This document shows positions 25,962 to 36,471 of a stretch of DNA of 64,000 bases, piece after piece. The position numbers and the translations under genes are program-made. How positions within the stretch are numbered: the first letter of the stretch is position 1; every line of letters starts with the position of its first letter. Origin of the DNA: Gaertneriomyces semiglobifer (taxonomy: Eukaryota; Chytridiomycota; Chytridiomycetes; Spizellomycetales; Spizellomycetaceae); assembly GCA_025558075.1 (NCBI GenBank), contig JAHLKF010000037.1:1-64000 (forward strand), in the 5' to 3' direction. The notes beneath the pieces were generated by a model that made no database searches, was not told where the DNA came from, and saw only the letters and a list, made by a program, of their open reading frames with translations.

Positions 25962-27109
25962 CCAAAGGGCATGGCTTTGACTACCTTCTTTATGAAAGAC
26001 GTCCGACTTATTTCACTTGCTGCGTAGGCTCACCCGACGGTATCGAAGACTTTTGACACGCTTTATGCAGCCCTCGTGAGGGAACAGCGCTTAGCGGAAG
26101 CGAGCGAAGGGGCTGCTTTAATTGGCGTCGGTATTGCTCAGGATGGTCTCAATATTGTCCGCGAAGATATCCACACAGCGGTAGAGAAGCGGCACTCCGT
26201 AGCTGAAAGGGCATTTAAACGATCGATCGAAACAGCAGCCTCGGCAACTCCACCTGCCCCTGTGAAACGACCGAGAACAGTCGAGTTTACTGCGGAATCC
26301 GGGTATTCTGGCTTTGATCCAGAAAATATTGAACTTTTATCTGTGCGACTTCGTAACGGCATAATGGATGGAAATGCATGGGTCGTTGGTGACGTAAATC
26401 TGAGCCAGCAGTTTAGTTTGTTTTAGCAGGACGCAATATCCCTTGTTCGTGAAAATGACATGTGCTGTCAAGATTTGCATGAATTACTGTCCTTGCATTC
26501 GATTTGCTTGGTCGAACGCAATACCTTGCCCAAGTGGGCCCCAAACCTGGATTCCAAAACATGGATGGCTGATTGGGATGCGCGACATGTCCAGGACGTA
26601 CTACCTGAACTCTCGCCGACCGCGCTTTCGTTCCTCCACCATTACAATCGATGTGTACGGGATGGGAACCTTGGGGAGTTCAATGACATATGGACGGACC
26701 ATTGGAGGACTATTTTGAATGTGAGCAAAGAGGAAAGACCCATGCTTATTGCGGTGCAGATTATTGCTAGAGCTGTAGGGCTCAGCTTGCTGGGTATTCT
26801 CGATAGTATAGACTGCAATGAAGATACCTATGTTCATTGCTATCTCCACGAACTTTTAACCGAGACATTGCGCGATGAGCATCTGGCATTACCATGGGCT
26901 AATGGTGAGAGCGAAGCATCACGGGAGCGACGACAACAATACGGTCGCAAGGGTGGGAAGAAACCAGATTTCCGCGCATTTATATTGGAAACGAAGGAAG
27001 GCGCGGATTTCTGATCTACGAAATGAGGAACCCGCGAAAGGTTTTGCTTGTACATAAGCTTAAAAACATCGGTATTCCAGACCAGCTTTTTTGTTTTTTC
27101 ATACAATCA

Positions 27110-27382
27110 ATGTATGAAGAACCTGGAGAGAAACCCTCCACAATACTGTCCTGCACATTCACTGTTGAGAAGACAGGTATCGAAAACCTCTCTGCACTCA
27201 ATACCCATGTCCGTAACCGTCTGCCTGCAGGCACACAGGTGTCCTGGGTGACACAACAGGCCGGGCTGGTTACCTTTTCCGTCGCTGTTCCGTCAAACAT
27301 CACTAAAGACACCGTGCAATCTGCTATTCAAGCAGCGTTGACTACCTATGCCGTTCTTCAAAGTGCGCCATGTGGAAACTGA
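27110..27382 (+). CDS. short frame before a viral tail-like frame, unknown function
   Basis: About 90 codons from the ATG at 27110. The product looks like a compact alpha/beta protein (TFTVEKTGIENLSALNTHV, then GLVTFSVAVPSNITKDTVQ) ending in APCGN. No family is recognised. No splice sites are needed. Its 3' end overlaps the next frame (27348) by about 35 bases, tight packing that is common in viruses and unusual among the intron-rich genes of this window. It may be a gene of the same inserted element or its remnant. Confidence 0.4.
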   Translation: MYEEPGEKPSTILSCTFTVEKTGIENLSALNTHVRNRLPAGTQVSWVTQQAGLVTFSVAVPSNITKDTVQSAIQAALTTYAVLQSAPCGN

Positions 27383-27972
27383 ACGGCTCATTGGGGCACA
27401 ACCAGATGGGGCCATCTCACTGAATGGAGGGCGGCTCACGGATCTTGCCAATCCGACCCAACCTTCAGATGCAGTGCATCTCGCGTTTCTCGGCAGCAAA
27501 CTCCCCGTGGCAGGTACAGGGCTACTCACCAACAGCAGCAATAATACCTTGAATGTCCACACTCGTCAACCACATATCGTGGAGCTCGGTACCTTGGATT
27601 CCTTGCGTACCAATGGGCCTATCACCATTTCCTCGACTGAAGCAGGCTCACCGGCAACGTCGACAGGTGCGCTGCGTGTGGCAGGTGGGATTCGTGCCGG
27701 CGGAACATCGTATATATATGGCTGCAGGCCTCACTGTGGCTGGTGGTACCGTCAACGCGCAGCGCGGCATTGTGATTTCAACGTCTTCTGGCTCATTTGG
27801 CATCGGGGGGCCTTCAGTGACCGACACGTGGTTGGGACATTCAAATGCCACCGGCGTATGGTTAACTGATACGCTTGCTGGGGACATCTGTGTAAGTAAC
27901 CCTAGTGGCGGGCGATTACTACTAGGGGTTTCTTCATCACCTTCATCGACATCCCATCATCGTTGGTTCTGA
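27348..27972 (+). pseudogene. phage/giant-virus tail-fibre-like structural protein, frameshifted
   Basis: The first frame (from ATG 27348) carries GGRLTDLANPTQPSDAV, close to the phage tail-fibre signature in which 'LTNLADPT..QDAVTK.YVD' marks a repeated stalk unit. It then has ISSTEAGSPATSTGALRVAG, matching the 'STGAL.VAGG' repeat of tail-like fibres in phages and of structural proteins in large DNA viruses. The frame is lost near 27715 in a TATATATA run. The next frame (to 27972) carries on with the same kind of sequence (GLTVAGGTVNAQRGI, FGIGGPSVTDTWLGH), so this is one gene broken by a small slippage indel. Family knowledge suggests a trimeric beta-rich fibre or surface protein. No capsid, polymerase or other viral hallmark is seen nearby. 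Confidence 0.6.
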
Positions 27973-28009
27973 CAAAGGACGGACGAGTTCGGATTGGCAT
28001 GGTATCTAC

Positions 28010-28067
28010 GCTATGTCCCGGGACGTAGCTTATCGATAGCATCGCGCTGGGACATGGTCACGTGACC
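28010..28067. repeat. cluster of three palindromes
   Basis: 28010-28029 is GCTATGTCCCGGGACGTAGC, palindromic except for one base pair. 28027-28040 centres on TATCGATA. 28056-28067 is the perfect 12-bp palindrome GGTCACGTGACC. All lie within 60 bp, just after the broken tail-like gene. Confidence 0.85.
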
Positions 28068-28901
28068 TAATTATAAGCAGCACGTCGGTCCCTTTATTCA
28101 GTTGGGAAGCCACGAGATCTGATTAAACCCACAGTAGTCCTGCCGGTTGAATGCATTCCTTATCAATAATGCGCGTGCGCCATCCCACAGAGTTGTTTGC
28201 GCAAGTTGACCAGAAGTTTCTCACACCTCCAGATCCAGATCCAGCTTCTAGATAGCTGAGAAAGTTAAACGTAATAGAAAGCGTCATTATTTTCGCTCTA
28301 CCATTCACAAACGACATGAGACGTGCGACGTTAGACTGCGCATATATACACGTAAAATAGCGGCATTCCCGCGATGGCAGCCCCTAATCGCCACAGTGGG
28401 AACAAGTTACGAATGATTGAAATCTGCATTGCATCCAAAAAAAAAGCTGTTTCACTTGCAGCACAAGAGATGGTTTTTTCGATGTGCCGGAGCAAAAAAT
28501 GAATGTTAAATGTCTTCCTCAATTATGAATTGTGATAAGGTGGAAAACGGGTCGTTAGGAAGCGAGGATGGAACAGTTTCTTGGCTCTTCGGGCAATGAA
28601 TGGTCTTATAAAGCGTGTCTTTGATGTCTCGATGGTTTGTGCGATGCGAAAATGGGTTTGTATTTGTAGAACGCGCAATATACGGAAGATACCTTGTTGC
28701 GCCCACAGTAAAATTTAAAGACGGCGAGTTCCCAGTTACTCATGAAATTTGCGCTTTGTATTTCTGAACACTCGTTCTCCACATGGTTGTGTTCACCATC
28801 CAAAATCGTTTTCACTGAGCCTACGACTCCCAAACTACTCCCCAAAAAACACAAACAGTCAAACATCGAAAAACGACAGGTACCACCCGTCAATCAGCGA
28901 G
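28068..28901. other. intergenic, right flank of the island
   Basis: About 830 bp with short, unconvincing frames on both strands. The right part is the 3' flank of proline dehydrogenase. Confidence 0.4.
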
Positions 28902-30768
28902 TTACCCACCACATCCAGTCGCCACCGCAAACCTCATCCGAAGCTCCCGCACAATATTCCCACGATCCTCCGCAACACCACCACCGCCCGCCAAAACATC
29001 CGCATTCTCCAAAGCCCGTCGTTGGAGGTACGGAATCGTGACGTCAATGGGACCATAGGGAATATACTTGAACACACTGTACCCATCTTTGGCAAGTACA
29101 AACGTCGTTCCGTCCTGCATCCCCATCAATTGGGCGAACGCGACGGTGCGGTCTGATGGCGGTACCCCGTGTGTCGCCATTTGCTGACACGCGTACAATG
29201 CTGATGCTTTGTTATGCGATGCAACGACAAAGGAGAGGGGACGGGTGGATGCAGATGTGGATGCATGCGGTGTCGCTTTTTGATGTGTGGAAATCTTTTG
29301 GATGAGGAATTGGATCGCGTGGTTGTATGCTGTGTGCGTGGCGGTGACTGTAGGTTGAATGGGGTCGGGGATGCCGAGTGTGTGGGCTCGTTCGCGTTCA
29401 GCGTGCATATATGCGCCTATATGAAATTTTCAGGGATGAGGAAAAAAACACCAGCCTTTCTTTCTTTTTTTCTTTTACCTCGTACGATTTTCACACCAAA
29501 TGCGTATCCTCCTCGTTCCGCTCTCTCCACGTCCATCACCATCCGATCATAGGCGTCTCTCAAGTACATCTGATAAGTATTGTACAAAATAGGCTCATTC
29601 CTGTTTGTCGCATTGGTACCGCGGATGGGAAGATTAAACCTGCGCAAGAGATTCAACGCGACATCGTCTATTGCTGGTTGAAAGTACGTCTGCTCTGCAT
29701 CCACCATGACTCTCACGCGTTTGGTCTGGGCATGTTGGCCAACGCTGTTGATTTCCGGGATGAGGAGTTGGATCGTATCAATGTCTTCCTTGGTGATGAG
29801 CTGGTTCTCTTTTGTGACTGGCTCAATAGGCAGGCGGATCAGAGCGAGTGCTGCATCTGCCTGGTAAAGAGAGAAGACATCCGTCATGTCGATCCAGTCC
29901 ACCAGGCCGTCCCGATCGCGGTCAGCCCTTTCGAAATGGCGGGAAGCAACCTGGTCTGTTAACGCAGGGAAAACCGTACCCAATCGCTTGAACTCTGTGA
30001 GATTGAGCTTCCCATCCCTGTCTGTGTCCATCTCCTTGACCGTTTTCTGCAAAAGCAGAACCGTGTTGCTCCAGCGTTGCAGAATCACAGGTGGAACAAG
30101 TGCGGTTACTTTGATAGCGACAAAGCTTCCGGACGTCTGACTGGCAATATTGATGGATTCTCTGAACATCTCGGCGACTTTGCGCGTTTGTAGTTGGGCT
30201 GCGGTGCCGGTGAGTGATGCAGCGCTCAAGTCCGCTTCGAGGGCTAAATCGAGAATGCTCCCGATATTGCTCTTTTTGAATGCTTCCATTGTGGGAACAA
30301 CTTCCTCCAAGTCTTCTCCGCCTGCAAAAATACCAGATCCCAAAGGTCAGCTGCCTGTCCTCCATAGGTAAAGTACTATGCATCCACTTTGCGCGGGGTG
30401 TCAATATGACTGCAAAACGTACCGCAAAAGTGTTTGAACAGCGTTTGTTTGATCAACCAATACATAGGTTCGCCAAGCTTCAGTTTATCCGCCATTTCAA
30501 TCAACATGGGCGACACCTTTACGAGGGTCGGCATAGAACACAGTTGGAACACCAACAATGAATTCAACAAGTCCACCGTGGATTTCGTCTCATACGGTCT
30601 ATGAGACCCCATTGCCGGCGGGCCATGAGGAACAGGGAACATGGGTGGCCGAACGGCGGCGGACTGGATGCGTCGTGAACATGGGTAATGGGTGACAGAC
30701 TTTCGAACGATGCGCGTAGGCAGTTGGGAAAGGCGAACGGGGAAGCGCAATGTCCTCAGTGCTAGCAT
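28902..30768 (-). CDS. PUT1: mitochondrial proline dehydrogenase with EF-hand pair
   Basis: Three exons (30768-30423, 30321-29479, 29416-28902) join in phase to give 567 residues. The enzyme oxidises L-proline to pyrroline-5-carboxylate with FAD and passes electrons to ubiquinone at the inner membrane. The N-terminus is rich in Arg and Ser with few acidic residues, as for a mitochondrial presequence. PRODH motifs include HFCGGEDLEEVV (split by intron 1), ILDLALEADL, YFQPAIDDVALNLLRRFN, ILYNTYQMYLRDAYDRM, FGVKIVRGAYMHAERERA (split by intron 2) and LMGMQDGTTF. Between the first strands and the barrel core are two EF-hand loops, DTDRDGKLNLTE and DRDRDGLVDWID, with acidic residues at the Ca2+-ligand positions. 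This suggests calcium control. The gene symbol is by function. Confidence 0.95.
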
Positions 30769-32213
30769 TTGTATGAGGTGGTTCCAACTTGTACAGTAGA
30801 CATACAGTACGGAGTTGTGTACAGCTGATGGTCTTTTGTCAGTTGAAGTGGTCCCTTGCTATGTTGATGACCTCGCTGTGTGGCGAGGATAAGCCCGGCG
30901 AGAGGGTGCTTCCACTTTGACACTTTGCGGGTACGACATGTAAAGTCAAAGAGCATACCCCTGTAGGATTTACGCCCGCTTGGGTTGCTCCGAGAAGACG
31001 CATGGTGCAGAGCCGAGAGGTGTGCTGAGGCTTCTTTAACCTGCCTGATCATTGCTTGGTGATCTATCCTGTATAATGTCATGCGTCAAGGAGAGATACG
31101 AAAAGATAAAACAGGCGTTCCACAGGGACGATAAGGAAACATTAGGTTTTGCGTCAAAGCCTGCCATCAACAAAGGACCACATTACCTGCGTCCATCTTT
31201 TTAGCAGCAGACTAGCCGGCTCGAGGAAAGAGTAGGACAATGCAGCTGTTTGGTGTTGGTTGACTCGCTCACGCTGGCGTCTCGTCGTTCGCACAACGCG
31301 ATCAACGAACAACTCTAAACTCTAATACGTTGTCCTCCTGAAATGCTGTGAGACAATCGCTTAGCAAGATGTAAACCGAACGCATTATAGTTGAACGGCT
31401 CTGCCATGCGTTCCTCGGTGGCAAGTCGGCCATCGATGGTGGTGAAATGGACTGCTTTCACAATGCACACGGCGTGAGAGGAGAGGGCCCGTCACGCAAG
31501 TAGAACGGACGACACTACATATACATCTTGCGAACGCTGCCAGCGGTCGCCACCTACGAGGTACTGGAATTGCCGACGGCGACGACGCAGTGCCATGAAA
31601 TTATCAATCGACACATGCTATTGGGCATTATTATGTGTCTATTACTCAAAGGACCACTCGATGCTTGGGGTCAAAGCCCATCAAGCCATTCGCCTTTGGA
31701 ATCATCCTGATAATTTTGATATGGAACAGGTGCTTTGTGTAAACACACTTGACACCACTTGTTTTCCCATGACGGGACTTTGCTGCCTGTTGATCGCGCT
31801 GCAGTGTGTCAGTCTTAAACTTGGACCACGGCACCGATCTACATAAGCAATGGTCTCCGACGTCAGCATCTCTGATGCAAACACCTTTCATCTCCTCCGC
31901 GTGAATGGGATTGTAATTCTCCTGTGTACCGACTGCCCCACGGAAACAGGAGACAGAAAAAACAGACGTTAGGCATGGAGATAATCGCGCACTAGTTCAG
32001 CGAAGTATAGCGAACATCGTTTAATTGTGAATGTATTCGTAAGCAGTACAAGCATTTGCGTGTTATAGGCTTGACAGCTTGTTGTTTGTGCAATGGGAAA
32101 AAGATAATCACAGCGCCCAAGGAGACTTAGCAAACAAGTATTAACGTCGTACGGAGAGCGAGGTCAAGCAGCCATTTTCTCTCGTCGTTTTTGTGGTGAA
32201 TTCGTGTTCACAT
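30769..32213. other. long intergenic region between two leftward genes
   Basis: About 1.4 kb. Only short frames; none has protein-like composition and no tRNA fold is seen. It holds the proline dehydrogenase promoter and the 3' flank of phosphatidylserine synthase. Confidence 0.45.
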
Positions 32214-33297
32214 TCAAGGCTTGGGGATCCGAATGGTTTTGCTGATTTGAAGAGTTCCACTGAGCGCGTAGACCAGTACCATCGGCTATATATCCAGATT
32301 TTGAATGCAAGATATAGCAAAGGTAATTAGAAGCTGCACGCAAATCGTGACGTTATGCCATCGGGAAAGCAAGCAAAGAAAGGGTAGAGGACCAAGCATA
32401 TTGCTCCATCATCCCTCCCTCCGCTTATTTCCCAAAAATGCGAAAGAAATACCAATACTCACATGGAAAGTCCATCCTCCCAGAACCAGCTTCCCACCAG
32501 GCAAGGCCAAATCACCAATCTGTCCATTCTGTATCAAGTACCCAATCCACAACCCGATGAACACAGTCGTGGGGATGGGTGTGCCTTCGAAAAACGAGAT
32601 CTTGCCAGACTTGTCCACGTTGTGGTCAAACGTGGTGTTATAACGCGCCAAGCGGGCTACACCACAGTTGACAAAGTAGAGGAGGACGAGGAGATCGAAG
32701 AGGCCTTGAAGACCGACTGCGAATCTGAGAGAAAATGGACGGTGTGAGTGGATGACAAAAGATGGACAATGGACAATGTATGAATCCAGGGAAGGGAGTT
32801 GGGTGTGTACATTACCCCAAGACTGCAGGCGCAACGCCGAAACTGATCACATCTGCCAAAGAATCGAGTTCGCGGCCCATAGGTGAGGCTGACTGAGTCC
32901 ATCTTGCGACTCTCCTGAAAGGGAAAGAAAAAAAAAAAGGCAAAGATGAGGGAGCAGTTCAGTAGACAGTTCGAAAACAAGCACAATCCCAAAGCACTCT
33001 TTCTTTCCCAAATGCCCAATAAGATACTCACCCGTCAATAACATCGAAAAACAACGCGGCAGGCAACAACCCGACAGCTGCCCATAAAAACCACTCATTC
33101 CCCGTCGTCATGTACTTCAAACTCGCAAAGATCGAAGTGGTCCCCGATGCAGAGTTGAGCAGCGTCACGATATCTGCCAATGCAAACTCGCGCATCATGG
33201 TGAAATGCTTGGGCTTGCCGACGGACGGTGACATTGGAGATGCGTCGGAATCGGATGTCGTAGGTGGACTGGACTTGGATTTCGTGCGGCGCGACAT
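32214..33297 (-). CDS. CHO1: CDP-diacylglycerol--serine O-phosphatidyltransferase
   Basis: Four exons (33297-33032, 32914-32816, 32724-32463, 32285-32214) give 232 residues. The product makes phosphatidylserine from CDP-diacylglycerol and L-serine in the ER membrane. The CDP-alcohol phosphotransferase signature DG-x2-AR-x8-G-x3-D-x3-D is complete as [19 protein letters not shown] followed by SLAD, and it spans the first intron. [22 protein letters not shown] and the last-exon tail [15 protein letters not shown] are typical of the fungal and bacterial PssA family. Several hydrophobic spans fit a polytopic protein. The 72-bp last exon would be missed without splicing. The first ATG of the Ser-rich N-terminus was taken as start. 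Confidence 0.95.
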
Positions 33298-33760
33298 CTT
33301 GGTTCGTTGGTTAGTTAAGTAGAGCAGACGATGGTCAAAGGTAGTCAAAGAGGGTGTGTAGAAAGATCCAAGTGTGGGTTATATGGTTGTGTGTAAAGCC
33401 GAGTGTTCTGTGTTGGTGTGCGCGAGTGTGACGAGATGCTGCCTCCGTTCTACAAAAGCGCGTGCTCGCATTACACTCGCAAACGGAAAAACACACACAG
33501 GCGGATACAGACAACACGGCGAATAATACAAACAGCAGTCACGAATCCGTCCAGTAGGATATACAACGCCACTGAAAAAGCAGGGCCATCATGGTTATTT
33601 GGGTAATATATTACAAAGAGAGCGACTAAGTTATGGTGATGGGTTGGCATCAGCGGAAATCTTGCACCGGCAAAGGAAGGCAAGGGTGGGAGTTCCTGGA
33701 AAAACTCTTCTTGTCGTTTTTGGTTCAGGCTACAGTCACTAGTCCAAGTCCCATTGTTGT
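33298..33760. other. intergenic between leftward genes
   Basis: Promoter of phosphatidylserine synthase and 3' flank of malate dehydrogenase. No gene seen. Confidence 0.4.
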
Positions 33761-34901
33761 TTAAGCCTTGTTGACGAACTCAATGCCCTTGACAATGTTC
33801 TTCTTCAATTCGGGAAGAGCGTCCTGGTAGAGCTTCTTCTCGTAATCAGAGGTGATGCCAATGTCGTGGATCTTGGCAACACCCTCAGGGCCGAGTTCGA
33901 CCGGGGTCGAGAAGTACTCGACACCTTCCTTTTCGGCAACGTGGGACTTGACGTAGGTGGGCTCAACGATACCCTTCTCGCCAGCTAGGGCGCGGAGAAG
34001 GGAGTCAGTGAACCGGGCTCCGGCCTGGGCCATGGAGAGAGTGGCGGATCCTAATGTGGGAACGGGTTAGTGTGGTTCCTGAATGTCGCGCCTACAGCTC
34101 CACATGTATAGCACTGAATCACCGCGAAATTGCATACACGGCGATGCAACACCATCTGTACAGCGTACACAAGAAAACACAAAACCTACCCTTTCCGTCC
34201 TTGGCCTTGACGACCTCGTCACCACCGTACTGGATACGGTGAGTAAGCTTCTCAATCTGCTCCTGAGTCAACTTGACGCCGGTCTGGCTGAGAAGAGGAA
34301 TAATGGTGACACCCGAGTGACCACCGATGACGGGAACGTTGACGTCGTTGGGGTTGGAGCCCTTGACCTCGGAGACGAAGCGGGAGGCACGCACGACATC
34401 AAGGGTGGTGACACCAAAGATGCGCTTAGGGTCAAAGACACCGGCCTTCTTGAAGACCTCCGCGACAATGGGGACGGTAGAGTTGACGGGGTTGGCGATG
34501 ATCAAGAGGTGAGCCTTGGGTGCGTGCTTGGCAGCAGCCTGAGCGAGATCGCGGACGATACCAGCGTTGGTGTTGAAGAGATCGTCACGAGACATGCCAG
34601 GCTTACGGGGAACACCGGCGGGGATAACAATGACTTGGGAGTCCTTGAGCGCATCGCCGAGCTGTTCGGGACCGACGTGACCAGTGACGGTAGAGTTGGT
34701 GTTAATGTGAGAGATGTCAGCAGCAACACCGGGAGTGTTGACAATGTCGTAGAGAGCGAGACGCTCGACGTGAGGGTTGAGCTTCAGGAGCAAGGAAAGG
34801 GGTTGACCGATACCACCGGCAGCGCCGAGGACAGCGACCTTGGCCCCGCGGTTGAGTGCCGAAGAGGCAAAGGTACGACGAGCGATGAAGCTTCCCAACA
34901 T
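33761..34901 (-). CDS. MDH1: mitochondrial malate dehydrogenase
   Basis: Two exons (34901-34190, 34050-33761) give 333 residues. It interconverts malate and oxaloacetate with NAD in the citric acid cycle. A presequence ([19 protein letters not shown]) precedes the Rossmann motif [19 protein letters not shown]-site [17 protein letters not shown], substrate-site [12 protein letters not shown] and DVVRASRF, and the catalytic His in [10 protein letters not shown] are all present. Codon use is strongly biased toward C-ending codons, as expected for a highly expressed gene; this bias also leaves a long open antisense frame. The frame extends upstream to 35063, but MLGSF gives the proper targeting peptide. 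Confidence 0.97.
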
Positions 34902-35424
34902 CTTTGCTTGTTGCTGCTGTTCTTTAAGGAGTAGAGTGTAGCGTAGATTCGCTCTCAGTATCGGATGAGGTGGTGATTCGTCGTCGTCGTTCGTCGTCGT
35001 CGTCGGTTTCCATCGTGTCGTCGGCGCACGTCGGCGCCAGATCGTGCCCATGGCAACAGGCATGCGTATTGATAAAGTTGTTTGTCACGTGTAATGTGCA
35101 TGTCAGGTGATGGTCACATGATTAACAAAGAGAGGCATTCAGGCATTCAGGCATTCTCTCCTGTAGAACTAAATTGTACGTACTGCTTATACTCTGATGC
35201 GTTCATAGCGGCCGTTAAGATGCTAATACACGCATTTTTTACATTTGACCATACATAACGGGAGCAGATGGACTGTTTACGGTTCTTGTCAGAAGTGCGC
35301 AGGGCTTCGTGAAAGCGCGTTCTTCCAGTTGTCGCGTGCGCAGGACTGGTTGGATCTCATAAGAGAACACTACAAAGATCTCCCTCTCTACCTGTGAAAA
35401 ACCTCTAGCAGTACCTACACTATA
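34902..35424. promoter_or_regulatory. shared divergent promoter region
   Basis: About 520 bp between divergently transcribed MDH1 and the four-span protein gene. Contains a perfect triple 8-bp repeat at 35133-35156 (AGGCATTC three times). No individual promoter element can be assigned with confidence. Confidence 0.35.
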
Positions 35425-36199
35425 ATGGCAGCGGCAAATAGGACGAACAGTGCGTTCGCCTGCTTAATCGTGTCGTGGGTGCGTATTCCTCGGTGCTGCC
35501 TGGTTCCCTTCTCCGCGACTGACACATGTTATCATCTTGCTTCCATCAGCTCCTCATAACACTCTCTATGTTAGGCGGCATTCCCGTTGATTTTCTCCGG
35601 TATGTCCTCAACCTGTGATATCAGGATCCCCCAACAGGGTGCCTAACACTACCACCACTTGCGCGCTTCTTCTTTTGGCAACAAGATTACTCCCTTGGTC
35701 GCATACTTCTACAACCCTCACTGCCCTCTGGGGATGGTGTCCCATCATGACGGACCACCGCCACACGCCCATTCGCGACTGTCAGATCTGGCAACGGCCA
35801 TGTATTTACGACGCGCAGCAACTCAGTCGAGACCGCGTCATGATGCAGACCCAGTTCTCGTTCATCGTGCTGGCGTGGGTCTTCACATTGACAGCAATCA
35901 TTGTTGCGTTAACCGGCAATGATAGGAAGAGTGTACGACTGTCGAGCGCCTGTTGCTTGGTAGCTGCGCTGTGTGGGTTGGTCGGCGCTATCCTGGCCAT
36001 TCGCTTTTTGGGAGCAACTGTCAAAGAAATGAAAAAGTATGAGGAGTATGAGAGTACAAAGGTTGGAGCAGGTGTGTATTTTTGTGGGGTGGGTGCGTTT
36101 GTGCTGCTGGTGGGCAGTGCTATGTTTTGGATGGAGAATGTAATAAAGGCGAATGACAAGAAGCCAAAGAAGAAGGACGTCCAAGAAATCAAGGTGTAG
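35425..36199 (+). CDS. four-span membrane protein, unknown
   Basis: Three exons (35425-35478, 35550-35599, 35638-36199) give 221 residues. A first hydrophobic span is assembled from exons 1 and 2 (FACLIVSWLLITLSMLG). A Cys-containing extracellular-type loop follows (CPIMTD, RDCQIWQRPC), then three more spans (FIVLAWVFTLTAIIVAL, CCLVAALCGLVGAILAI, GVGAFVLLVGSAMFW) and a Lys-rich cytosolic tail (NDKKPKKKDVQEIK). The layout resembles the claudin/PMP22/tetraspan-like class, but I cannot name a family. The exon 3 acceptor at CCAACAG was chosen because it is the one that keeps the frame. Confidence 0.75.
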
Positions 36200-36471
36200 C
36201 ATGAGGTTGCAAGCTATGTAGGAAGTACATTTGATGGGGGCATTTGGTTCGAATAGACTACAGTTCGATGTGCCCGTTGCGGGTTTCTGTTCACAACTGT
36301 TAGCTGTGACGCGCCAAAGCGGTGATTATGTCAGCGGTCGGGAAGAAGCGCGGGCAGCCAACGCGTTCTAGACGAACGAGCGCCCGTCCATTTTAGCAGC
36401 CAAGCGGCTGTAACAGGTGCGCTTTCTGACCTCTGCAATCTACTCTGATCACACCCTCAGCATTCCCACAA
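36200..36471. other. intergenic between tandem genes
   Basis: About 270 bp; promoter of NAP1/HEM. Confidence 0.35.

Larger units (their letters stand above)
25409..27054 (+). pseudogene. accessory-family gene with frameshift, resembling uncharacterised fungal proteins
   Basis: Probable exons are 25409-25639, about 26031-26390 and about 26424-27011. The first intron has a GC donor (GAG followed by GCAAGT) and ends at GCGTAG near 26030; both junctions are in phase. The second intron would be only 33 bp. No named domain is recognised. The segment GRKGGKKPDFRAF followed by an acidic-aromatic patch is typical, as I recall it, of large uncharacterised families in Mucoromycota and Glomeromycotina, where a PD...ExK-like pair follows an arginine/glycine run. 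Here the frame breaks right after EGADF at about 27012. The next frame continues with IYEMRNPRK, as expected from a one-base loss. The 5' end may lack an exon, since an acceptor-like TTTTCAG precedes the ATG. Function unknown; probably no longer intact. Confidence 0.5.

Noticed and set aside
28742..29156. Plus-strand frames rich in Pro/His
   Set aside because: Antisense of the last exon and 3' end of proline dehydrogenase.
34083..34934. 283-codon open frame on the plus strand
   Set aside because: It is the exact antisense of the malate dehydrogenase gene and is open only because of that gene's strong codon bias; the product is low-complexity and matches nothing.
34902..35063. N-terminal extension of malate dehydrogenase
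   Set aside because: The frame is open to 35063, but the later ATG gives a normal mitochondrial presequence; the extension is Thr/Arg/Asp simple sequence and probably leader.
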